Assembly: GCA_046728115.1 (NCBI GenBank)
Contig: JBKPDW010000362.1
Coordinates: 1 to 8,370, forward strand
DNA from: CAVSWN01 sp046728115
GTDB taxonomy: Bacteria > Acidobacteriota > Vicinamibacteria > Vicinamibacterales > CAVVIG01
DNA: 8,370 nucleotides
Reading direction: 5' to 3'
Both the position numbers and the translations under genes were made by a program. A model generated the notes under the pieces. That model had not been told where the DNA came from, did no database searches, and was given only the letters and a program-made list of their open reading frames with translations. Within the stretch, counting starts at the first letter, position 1. Each line of letters starts with the position of its first letter. Shown here piece after piece: positions 1 through 6,900 of the stretch.

Positions 1-26
1 AGGTATGGTACCCTACCGCGCGACCG

Positions 27-1355
27 ATGCAACTACGTCTCGATCGATTGATGATTGGCGCGCTGGCATGGATCACTATCGTTGGTTCGGCCTTCTTTCT
101 TTTCCGATCCGAACAACAGCTCGCTCGACAGAAGCCGGCGATTCGCGCGTTCGATCTGCGCGCTCGTGAAACGATCGATACGATGGGCGAACTGCGCTCG
201 GCGCAGGAAGCGTACGTCGCCGCCGGGCAAGGTGTGGCGTTCTGGGTGGCGAAGGTCGCGACAACGGGCGACGCCGTGCGCGCGGCTATCAGTGCGCTCC
301 GCCAGTCGGCGACCGCGGACGCCGCTCGTACGGCGCTCGATCACGCGGCTGAAGCCTTCAATCAATTCGTCGCGGCCGACAAGGGTGCACTGGATTTCAT
401 CAACGCGGCGCAACCACTCATGGCGAGCGACGTAATCTTCACCGAAGGCAGCCTCGCCGCCACCACCGTGGCGCGCTTTATCGAACAGGCGCGCCTGGCG
501 GATCGCGAGGGGATGGAGGCGAGGGAGGCCTCCACTCGAAGGTGGGAAGCCATCGTGGCCGGTCTCGCTGCCACGACAGTGGGACTGATCGTGCTGGTAC
601 TCGCCCCAATGCGGCGTCGAGCCGAGCAGACGACATCGCGCGAGGCAGCGCGGCGCATCAGGCCCGAACTGGTCGTCGCCGACGAACCGGGCGTCGACGA
701 GCACGGGGAACCCGTGGAGTACGCGCGTACGATTCGCCTCCAACCGGCACGCCCCGTCGCCGTGGAACCACCCGCCGAACAGACCGCCGATCCGACCGAC
801 GACATGCGCCTGGTGCTCGACAGCGTTGCGACGGAACGCATCGCGCATCATCCCGCTCCTGACCTTCCACCTGGTTTCCTGAAGGCGGCTGCTGACCTCG
901 CCACCGATTTCGGACGCGTTCGCGACATTGCCGACCTTCACAGGCTGATTGGGCGAGCCGCGACGATGATCGACGCCAGCGGCATGGTGTTGTGGATGGC
1001 GTCTCGGAATGGAGCCGAGCTGCGGCCATTGCTCACCTACGGCTACAGCCCGCAGGTAGTGGCTCGCCTGACGACGGTTCCTCGCACGGCGAACAATGCG
1101 GCGGCTGCGGCATTCCGGAGCGGCGCCCTTCAAGTCGTCGGGTCCGAGCCCGGCGCAGCCGGCGCGGTCGTCGGTCCCATCCACTCATCGAGCGGCTGCA
1201 TCGGTGCGCTCGCCGCCGAGCTGAGCGGCGGGGAGGCGTCCGAACGTGTGCAGGCGCTCGTCGCGATCGTCTCGGCCCACCTCGCAAACGTCCTCGCCAC
1301 CGAGAGCGAAGAGCCGGTCGAAACCATCGAAAGACGCGCAGCCGCGCAGGCGTAG
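27..1355 (+). CDS. Two-pass membrane protein with periplasmic helical region and C-terminal GAF-like domain
   Basis: A 442-residue protein with a sensor-like layout. A first hydrophobic segment lies at residues 8-26, followed by a roughly 145-residue Ala-rich, helix-favouring periplasmic region (30-172) that recalls four-helix-bundle sensor domains, and a second hydrophobic segment at 174-194. A charged, proline-containing linker (195-280) leads to a region at about 283-425 that reads like a GAF domain: a helix, then LHRLIGRAATMIDASGMVLW, then beta-strand patterns, ending in a helix near AIVSAHLANVLA. No HAMP, histidine kinase, GGDEF, phosphatase or methyl-accepting signalling segment is visible, so it probably acts through a partner protein. 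The reading frame is open to the left window edge and no clear Shine-Dalgarno precedes the ATG at 27, so the true start could be upstream. The gene converges with the PDZ gene. The ligand is unknown. The GAF assignment is by pattern only and could be a related sensory fold. Confidence 0.75.
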   Translation: MQLRLDRLMIGALAWITIVGSAFFLFRSEQQLARQKPAIRAFDLRARETIDTMGELRSAQEAYVAAGQGVAFWVAKVATTGDAVRAAISALRQSATADAARTALDHAAEAFNQFVAADKGALDFINAAQPLMASDVIFTEGSLAATTVARFIEQARLADREGMEAREASTRRWEAIVAGLAATTVGLIVLVLAPMRRRAEQTTSREAARRIRPELVVADEPGVDEHGEPVEYARTIRLQPARPVAVEPPAEQTADPTDDMRLVLDSVATERIAHHPAPDLPPGFLKAAADLATDFGRVRDIADLHRLIGRAATMIDASGMVLWMASRNGAELRPLLTYGYSPQVVARLTTVPRTANNAAAAAFRSGALQVVGSEPGAAGAVVGPIHSSSGCIGALAAELSGGEASERVQALVAIVSAHLANVLATESEEPVETIERRAAAQA

Positions 1356-1377
1356 TCTTTTCGCGGACTCCTACGCC
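1349..1377. terminator. Inverted repeat spanning the two convergent stop codons
   Basis: GGCGTAG at 1349-1355 and CTACGCC at 1371-1377 are perfect inverted copies separated by 15 bases (1356-1370). Each arm contains the stop codon of one gene: TAG of the GAF gene on the plus strand and TAG of the PDZ gene on the minus strand. A short T-rich stretch (TCTTTTC) lies in the loop. It may help end transcription in both directions, but the stem is only 7 bp and no U-tract follows either arm, so the terminator role is weakly supported. Confidence 0.3.
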
Positions 1378-2264
1378 GGACGCCCTCGAGGCCGTCTGGT
1401 CTGCCCTTCGATCGTCGCTTTCACCGTGGTGTCTTTCTTGTCGCGCACGATGCCAACCGTCACTTCGTCGTTGATGGATTCCCGCAGACGGCGCAGCAGG
1501 TCGTCGCGTGACCTCACGCTGGCGCCGTCGATCGACGTGATCACGTCGCCGGCCTTGAGCCCGGCGTGGGCGGCGGCGGATCCTTCGGAGACGCTGGCGA
1601 CCAGCACGCCCTCTTTCGCTCCGAAATAGTCCGCAAGCTGCGGCGTCAGCTCGTTGATGGTGATGCCAAGCCGCCGTCCCGAGAAGACGCCCGGCGCGTT
1701 GAAATCGAAGTTGAAGTTGAACGGCAGGCGGTCGCCCAGCCGGCCAAGATCGCGACCGAGATCCCGCATGTACGCGCTCATATCGCTCGAAAGCATCATG
1801 TCGCCGCGACGATCGTCGGGCGTGACGTCCACCTCGCGCTGCTGACCGTCACGCCTGACGGTCGCCTTGACGGAGCGTCCTGACGGCGTCTCCTGCACGA
1901 GCCGCGCGAATTGCCGCGCGCTGCGCACGCGCTCGCCGTCGAACGACACGATCACGTCCGACTGCTTCAGTCCGGCTTTGTCCGCCGGGCTGTCCGGATC
2001 GACCTCCTCGATCACAACGCCGCCGTCCGTGTCCGCGATACGGACGCCAATCCCAGCGCCCCGACCGGCCAGGACGGTCAGGGCCCGACCGCGGGTTCCC
2101 TGCTCAGCAGAGTCGAAAGGCCTTTCCGGAAGCAGCACGCGAGGTCCGCTCTGGGCGAGAGCGGTGGAGCCCATATGCCGGTAGAGCGGCGGCCCAACCA
2201 CGACCGCGACCGCTGCCACGCCGAGCGCGACCACCAGAATGCTGAATATCTTCAACAGCCTCAT
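1371..2264 (-). CDS. Envelope protein with two PDZ domains and no protease domain
   Basis: A 297-residue protein. The ATG at 2264 is chosen because AGGGGG lies 7 bases before it and the protein then begins MRLLKIFSILVV; an upstream in-frame start at 2366 would add 34 residues ahead of the hydrophobic segment. Residues 5-25 are a signal peptide or membrane anchor, with a possible signal-peptidase site after ALA at 35-37. PDZ domain 1 covers about 70-148, with the carboxylate-loop-like GIGVRI and the hallmark SPADKAGLKQSDVIVSFDG. A helical linker (155-180) and an unusual aromatic stretch FNFNFDFN (182-189) precede PDZ domain 2 at about 198-287 (LGITINEL, then AGLKAGDVITSIDG). The PDZ pair resembles the tail of DegP/HtrA proteases, but the trypsin-like domain and its Ser-His-Asp triad are absent and no zinc-protease HExxH motif is seen. 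It is probably a periplasmic adaptor or scaffold that binds C-terminal peptides; the partner is unknown. Confidence 0.85.
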   Translation of the reverse strand: MRLLKIFSILVVALGVAAVAVVVGPPLYRHMGSTALAQSGPRVLLPERPFDSAEQGTRGRALTVLAGRGAGIGVRIADTDGGVVIEEVDPDSPADKAGLKQSDVIVSFDGERVRSARQFARLVQETPSGRSVKATVRRDGQQREVDVTPDDRRGDMMLSSDMSAYMRDLGRDLGRLGDRLPFNFNFDFNAPGVFSGRRLGITINELTPQLADYFGAKEGVLVASVSEGSAAAHAGLKAGDVITSIDGASVRSRDDLLRRLRESINDEVTVGIVRDKKDTTVKATIEGQTRRPRGRPA

Positions 2265-2271
2265 TGACTTG

Positions 2272-2277
2272 CCCCCT
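2272..2277 (-). promoter_or_regulatory. Ribosome binding site of the PDZ gene
   Basis: Minus-strand AGGGGG ends 7 bases before the ATG at 2264. This spacing selects 2264 over the longer in-frame start at 2366. The receptor gene on the same strand has the same hexamer 5 bases before its start. Confidence 0.7.
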
Positions 2278-2317
2278 AAACACTCAATGAGACGAGGGAG
2301 TGCCACGAAAAGTTGGC

Positions 2318-2323
2318 TACAAT
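2318..2323 (+). promoter_or_regulatory. Possible -10 element of a glnA promoter
   Basis: TACAAT matches five of six bases of the sigma-70 type -10 consensus in the divergent region between the PDZ gene and glnA. No convincing -35 hexamer lies 16-18 bases upstream (the bases there are AGGGAG-like), so this would be an activator-dependent or weak promoter. If it is used, the glnA transcript would have a leader of roughly 115-120 bases containing the hairpin at 2403-2447. The rest of 2265-2446 holds a 7-bp direct repeat GACACGG (2353-2359 and 2362-2368) and no gene. Confidence 0.3.
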
Positions 2324-2402
2324 CGGCGGCGGAATAACTCTCCATCACAGGCGACACGGGGGACACGGAGTTTCTGATCCAGGACCAATCCTCCCTTCTC
2401 GG

Positions 2403-2447
2403 TGTCGTCTGCGGTCGAGATTTTTCACGACCACACCGCTGACGACA
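2403..2447 (+). promoter_or_regulatory. Leader hairpin closing on the glnA start codon
   Basis: TGTCGTC (2403-2409) is a perfect inverted copy of GACGACA (2441-2447). One T-T mismatch further in, GCGG (2411-2414) pairs with CCGC (2436-2439). TCG (2415-2417) can then pair with CGA (2428-2430) after a 3'-side bulge, leaving a 10-base loop AGATTTTTCA. An alternative inner helix pairs GGTCG with CGACC. The last paired base is the A of the glnA ATG at 2447. No Shine-Dalgarno sequence is seen in front of that ATG, so the structure could influence initiation. A regulatory role is inference from pairing alone; if translation began at the GTG at 2402 this stretch would be coding. Confidence 0.4.
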
Positions 2448-3802
2448 TGGCTAAAACGAACCCCTCCAGTTCGCTCCGCGAAACAAAAGCGCAAATCCTC
2501 GAGCGGACCGAGCGCGACAAGATCAAATTCATGCGTCTCCAGTTCACCGACATTCTGGGGACGATCAAGAACGTCGAGATTCCCGACCGGCAATTCGACG
2601 AGGCGCTCGACGGCAAGATCATGTTCGACGGCTCGTCGATCGAGGGTTTTGTCCGTATCGAAGAGTCGGACATGTACCTGCGCCCGGACTTCGCGACGTT
2701 CCGCGTATTTCCCTGGCCCGGCACCACGGGCGAGCGCGTTGCGCGGATGATCTGCGATATCTACACGCCCGACGGGCAGCCGTTCGCCGGTGATCCGCGC
2801 GCATGCCTGAAGAAAGTCATCGCGATGGCCGCCGACAAGGGCTACGCGATGAACGCCGGACCCGAAGCGGAGTTCTTCCTCTTCCAGACCAGGGACGGCA
2901 TCGCCACGACGGAAACCCATGATGGAGCCAGTTACTTCGACCTGAGCCCCGTCGACATGGGTGAAGACGTCCGCCGCGAAATCGTGCTCGCCCTCGAAGC
3001 GATGGGGTTCCACGTCGAGGCCGCGCACCATGAGGTGGCCCCCGGCCAGCACGAAATCGATTTCCGGTACGACGATGTCCTGACGACCGCGGACAACATC
3101 AGCACGTTTCGATTCGTGGTGAAGAACATTGCCATCAAGAACGGATTGCATGCGACGTTCATGCCCAAGCCTATCTACGGCATCAATGGGTCCGGCATGC
3201 ACACACACATGTCGCTGTTCTCGGGCGGCACGAATATCTTCTACGACGCGAAGGCGCCTTGGCAGCTCAGTCAGATCTGCCTGAATTACATCGGCGGCAT
3301 CCTGCGTCACGCAAAAGGGTTCTGCGCCGTCACCAACCCGCTCGTGAATTCGTACAAGCGCCTCGTTCCAGGGTACGAGGCGCCGACCAACATCGCGTGG
3401 TCCGAGGTGAATCGCAGTCCGCTCGTTCGCGTGCCGGCGACGCGGGGAACCGGGACACGGATCGAATTGCGAATGCCGGATCCGTCCTGCAACCCGTACC
3501 TCGCGCTGGCCGTGATGCTGCGCGCCGGTCTCGACGGAATCGAAAAGAAGGTCGATCCAGGTCCGCCGATCAACAAGAACATCTACAAGATGAGCCACCG
3601 CGAACGGCGGCATCTTCGGATCGACGAACTGCCGGGGAATCTGAGCGAAGCGCTGGACGAACTAGAGAAGGACGACCTGGTGAGAGACACGCTCGGCGAC
3701 CATCTGTTCGAGCATTTCATGACCGCCAAGCGTGAAGAGTGGCAAGACTACATCAAGCACGTCTCGCCGTGGGAGATCGATAGATACCTCGGAATGTACT
3801 GA
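2447..3802 (+). CDS. glnA: Glutamine synthetase, type I-alpha
   Basis: Catalyses ATP-dependent condensation of ammonia with glutamate to glutamine in the cytoplasm, the main entry of nitrogen into metabolism; this family forms dodecamers. The 451-residue length matches the alpha class (about 445). Visible motifs in order: FDGSSIEGFVRIEESDMYL (60-78), metal-binding glutamates in AGPEAEFFLF (E140, E142), HHEVAPGQHE (E196, E203), the ATP-site motif KPIYGINGSGMHTHMSLF (241-258), the active-site flap NSYKRLVPGYEAP (E311), and ATRGTGTRIELR (331-342). R70 corresponds to the arginine that mediates glutamine feedback inhibition in the Bacillus enzyme. The C-terminus contains NIYKMSHRERR and not the NLYDLPPEE adenylylation motif of the beta class, and the beta-class insertion is missing, so control by adenylylation is not expected. 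The ATG at 2447 gives an N-terminus of family length; a GTG at 2402 would add 15 residues. Neither start has a clear Shine-Dalgarno. No glnB, amtB or glnR neighbour is present. Confidence 0.97.
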   Translation: MAKTNPSSSLRETKAQILERTERDKIKFMRLQFTDILGTIKNVEIPDRQFDEALDGKIMFDGSSIEGFVRIEESDMYLRPDFATFRVFPWPGTTGERVARMICDIYTPDGQPFAGDPRACLKKVIAMAADKGYAMNAGPEAEFFLFQTRDGIATTETHDGASYFDLSPVDMGEDVRREIVLALEAMGFHVEAAHHEVAPGQHEIDFRYDDVLTTADNISTFRFVVKNIAIKNGLHATFMPKPIYGINGSGMHTHMSLFSGGTNIFYDAKAPWQLSQICLNYIGGILRHAKGFCAVTNPLVNSYKRLVPGYEAPTNIAWSEVNRSPLVRVPATRGTGTRIELRMPDPSCNPYLALAVMLRAGLDGIEKKVDPGPPINKNIYKMSHRERRHLRIDELPGNLSEALDELEKDDLVRDTLGDHLFEHFMTAKREEWQDYIKHVSPWEIDRYLGMY

Positions 3803-3882
3803 CCTGAAGGTCGCAAGTCAGAAGTCAGAAGTCAGAAGTCAGCGAGCTCATTCGTACTTCTGACTCCCTCCTTCTGACTTGC
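3801..3882. terminator. Nested inverted repeats between convergent glnA and receptor genes
   Basis: Directly at the glnA stop, GACC-TGAA-GGTC (3801-3812) forms a short hairpin. Next, GCAAGTCAGAAG (3813-3824) is a perfect 12-bp inverted copy of CTTCTGACTTGC (3871-3882). Inside it, AGTCAGAAGT (3830-3839, and again in register at 3823-3832) pairs with ACTTCTGACT (3856-3865) across a 16-base loop. These pairings would fold RNA from either strand and lie between two convergent genes, so a bidirectional termination or 3'-end protection role is plausible. There is no U-tract, so classic intrinsic termination is not shown. Confidence 0.45.
3815..3842. repeat. Heptamer tandem repeat, four perfect AAGTCAG units
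   Basis: Four exact copies of AAGTCAG run from 3815 to 3842, starting 13 bases after the glnA stop codon. The array is followed at once by CGAGCTC, so the word AGCGAGCTC, which also occurs in the neighbouring 28-bp units, appears at 3841-3849. Short heptamer arrays of this sort are known as intergenic repeats in some bacterial genomes; whether this one is dispersed elsewhere in this genome cannot be seen from the window. Confidence 0.95.
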
Positions 3883-3953
3883 CAGCTTCAGCGAGCTCCT
3901 TCTGACTTGCCAGCTTCAGCGAGCTCCTTCCGACTTGCCAGCTTCAGCGAGCT
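3870..3953. repeat. Three tandem 28-bp repeats running into the receptor stop codon
   Basis: Copies lie at 3870-3897, 3898-3925 and 3926-3953. The first two are identical and the third differs by one base (C for T at 3931). Each unit begins CCTTCTGACTTGCC and ends AGCTTCAGCGAGCT. The unit contains CTGACTT, the reverse complement of the heptamer array at 3815-3842, and its length equals four heptamers. The last two bases of the third copy (3952-3953) belong to the stop codon of the minus-strand receptor gene. Near identity of the copies suggests recent expansion by slippage or recombination. Confidence 0.95.
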
Positions 3954-6900
3954 ACCAGCGCACCCTGAACACGAGCTGAACGATTCGCGCGGTGTTGTCA
4001 CCGAGCAGACTGGTCAGACGGAAGCTGTCCGCGCTCGTTCCGGCCTGTGTGTTCCCGGTCGTGTTATTCGCTCCACCGCCTACCGGCGTACCGGTCTGAT
4101 TCGGGCCGTTTCCGGTGAAGAACGTCGACGACATGCCGAGGGGCACGTACTGAACGCCCGACGTATTCGCCGTGTTGAAGTACGGCGAGTTCAATGCATT
4201 CAGCATCTCGACGCGGAACTCGGCCGAGGTGTGGCCGGCCATCTTGACACGCTTCACGGCGCTGAGGTCGAACCGGACCAGGCGCGGTCCATTCACGACC
4301 AGGGTTCGAACACCGCAATCGCCGAACGACGGCGAGGTCTCGATGCAGTCCGGACCGTTCGCCGGTGCAAGGTAGCGGCCGGTCGGTGCACCGAGCGCCC
4401 CGTATCCGTTTGCGGACGTGGCGCTGACGGTGAACGCCTTGACAGTATTCTGAATGATGTCGTCCGGCAGAATGTACAGCTGCGCAACGCCGTTCACGGA
4501 CGGTCCCACGCGCAGGTCAATCGACTTCTTGAACTCGTCGATCGTCATCCCGACGAGCCGAACGTTGCCGAAATCGAGCATCTCACCGGTCTGCACGCGT
4601 CCGACACCATCGATCTCCCACCCGCCGATGAGCGCATCCTTCCACCCACTGGCGTTGCTGGCCCAGCGCTGGTCCTTGCCGAATGGCAGCTCGTAGATGA
4701 TGTTGCCCTTGAACGCGTGCTGCACGTTGCCGGTCTGGCCTGTCTGGACGATCTCTTCGATCGGTTTCTGGAATCCATAGCGCTGCTGCACGAACGCATC
4801 GCTCCACGCGTAGCTGGTGTTGAATGCCACGCCGTGCGAGAGACGTTTCCGGAACTCCAACTGTACCGAGTTGGCGCGCGTGCCGCCGGCGTTCGTCGTG
4901 AAGTCCGCGCCGCCAATCACGTCGGGGTTGGCGAGGAAATAATTCGCCGGAATCCCCGCCGTAATAGCATTCGCCCGGAAGGACGCATTCCCTACGAAGC
5001 CGTTTGTGGAGTTCGTCGATGCAAAGCCGAAGGGGTTCGGGTTCCGCGCCGCCAGGAATCCGAGGAACGTCGAGTTCATCCACGGTGTGCCTGTGTACGC
5101 CGTCGGGTCGTTCGCGCGATTTGATCCCAGCGCGTTGTAATACGCCAGGAAGACCGGCAGCGGCGCCGTGCCGGGTGCGCCTGTGTACGCGAACGTCGCC
5201 CCACGGCCGGCGGCGATGTTCGCCTGTAGATTGGCCTGCGCCGTTTTGAACTCGTTGATGAACCCGTTCTGCTTGATGTCGATCTCGTTGATGTTCACCG
5301 TCTCCCAGTCGTGCAGGTGGCGGCTTCCGACATAGCGGATTTCAAATGCCGTGTCGCGGCCCAGCTTGCGCTGCCAGCCGACCGAATACGACTGCGTGTA
5401 GGACAGCTGGAGATTCGAATCGAAGACGTTCACGCTGTCCACCGACTGCGGCAGAATGGGATACGCAACCGCGGGCGCCGGTTGCAACGTAATGCGGCTC
5501 GCGTCCCGAAGGAGCAGCGGCAGCGTGCCGAGATTGCCGAGCGTGGACGTTCGATCCAACGCGACCGAAATGCCGCGGTTGTTACCGAACACGCCGGTGA
5601 AGTCCGACATGCCGGGCCGGTTGTAGGCCATGCCGAACCCGCCGCGAATGGCGCTGTCGCCTTCCTCCGAACCAAAGAGGAGCTTTCCGATGCCGCCTTC
5701 CTGCGACGGCGGCTGCCACGCGAACCCGATGCTCGGGCCGAAGTTATTTTGGTCGGCGCTGTAGGCGTACGTGCCTTCGGGATACTGGACCAGCGTCGTC
5801 TTGGACCCGGTCAGCGTCCCGGGCTTGAACAGGTTGCCATCTCCGGACACGCCGTACAGCCCGGCTTCCGTCGTCGTCGTATAGCTGTTGTTGACCGGAT
5901 AGAACGGATTCTGGAGCACGTAACGGAAGCCGCCGCTGATCGTCAGGTTCGGCGTCGCACGCCAGCTGTCTGCGACGTAAAAGTCGAATTCACGCATGCG
6001 TCCCGCCGCACGCGACTTCCCAAGCGGCACGTATTCAGTCCCGTCCGGGTTGATTCGTGCGTCGCCGGTCAGCGACGTGACGCGGCCGGTCAGAATTGCG
6101 TAGAGATTCTGCGCTTGCGCGAGGTCGGCAGCGGAGGCCCCTGGGAAGTTGGCGGCGGTAAACATTGCCGTGGCCGGCTCGGTTGAGACCAGACCGAAGC
6201 CGACGGTCGGCACCTTCGTCTGGTTCTCGAGCCACACGTCGGCCTGCAGCATCGTGCCGCCGAGCGTGACGCTATGTCTGCCGCTGATCCACGTCGCGGT
6301 GTCCTCGATGACTTTGGTGCTGGCTTCGCGGGAGGAATTCGCCGCCGTCCCCTGGCCCGGCGTGTTGCCGGTGGTCGTCACGCCGCTCGCGAGGTTGGTC
6401 AGCGCGAAACCGGTGCCGCAGCACGCGCCTGCGAAATTCAACCGGTAGCCGCCCGTTCCGCTGAACATGTTGGGCTCGAGCTCCGGCGAGAACAACGTCG
6501 CGCCACCGGTGCCGCCCACGCGGAATTCATTCACGATGTTGCTGCCGAAGGTCGACCGCAGCGATTCAGAGGTCGTCCAGCGCGTGGACTGCTGGCTTCC
6601 CGTCATCGGCATCCCGGGGAAAGGCACCTGAGCGTTGTTCGTCGTGTCGGGTGTCGAGTTGATGTGCCGGTAGTTCATCGACCCGGTCAGCCGATGCCGC
6701 TGAGATACTTCGTAGTCGATGCGCACCGTCGGGGCCGGGTTGAAGCTCTTGGTCGGCGTCGAGAACGTGTACTGCTGAACGAGGGGATTCGATAGCGCGG
6801 CGATGCTGCCTGTTCCCTGGGTCGCTTTCTGAATGTCGCCGAGCGCTTTCGCCACGGTCGCATCGGGCGTGGCCAGTTGCCCGTTAGCGGCCGCGAGCGC

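Noticed and set aside
33..1184. A 383-codon minus-strand open frame opposite the GAF-like gene
   Set aside because: The product is Arg-rich and without motifs, while the plus-strand protein has two clear membrane segments and a folded-domain pattern.
2301..2317. A sigma-54-like promoter (TGCCACG, then TTGGC) before glnA
   Set aside because: The -24 element has GC instead of the required GG, and the -12 GC is two bases too far away, so the strict spacing of sigma-54 promoters is broken.
2402..2446. The longer glnA start at GTG 2402
   Set aside because: It adds 15 residues beyond the usual length of the family, has no ribosome site, and overlaps the leader hairpin; ATG 2447 gives the expected N-terminus. 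It cannot be fully excluded.
2345..3613. A 422-codon open frame on the minus strand opposite glnA
   Set aside because: The plus strand has every catalytic motif of glutamine synthetase in order. The antisense product is Arg/His-rich with no domain pattern, as is usual opposite GC-rich genes.
3815..3953. A CRISPR array
   Set aside because: The repeats are directly adjacent with no unique spacers, and no cas gene is present.
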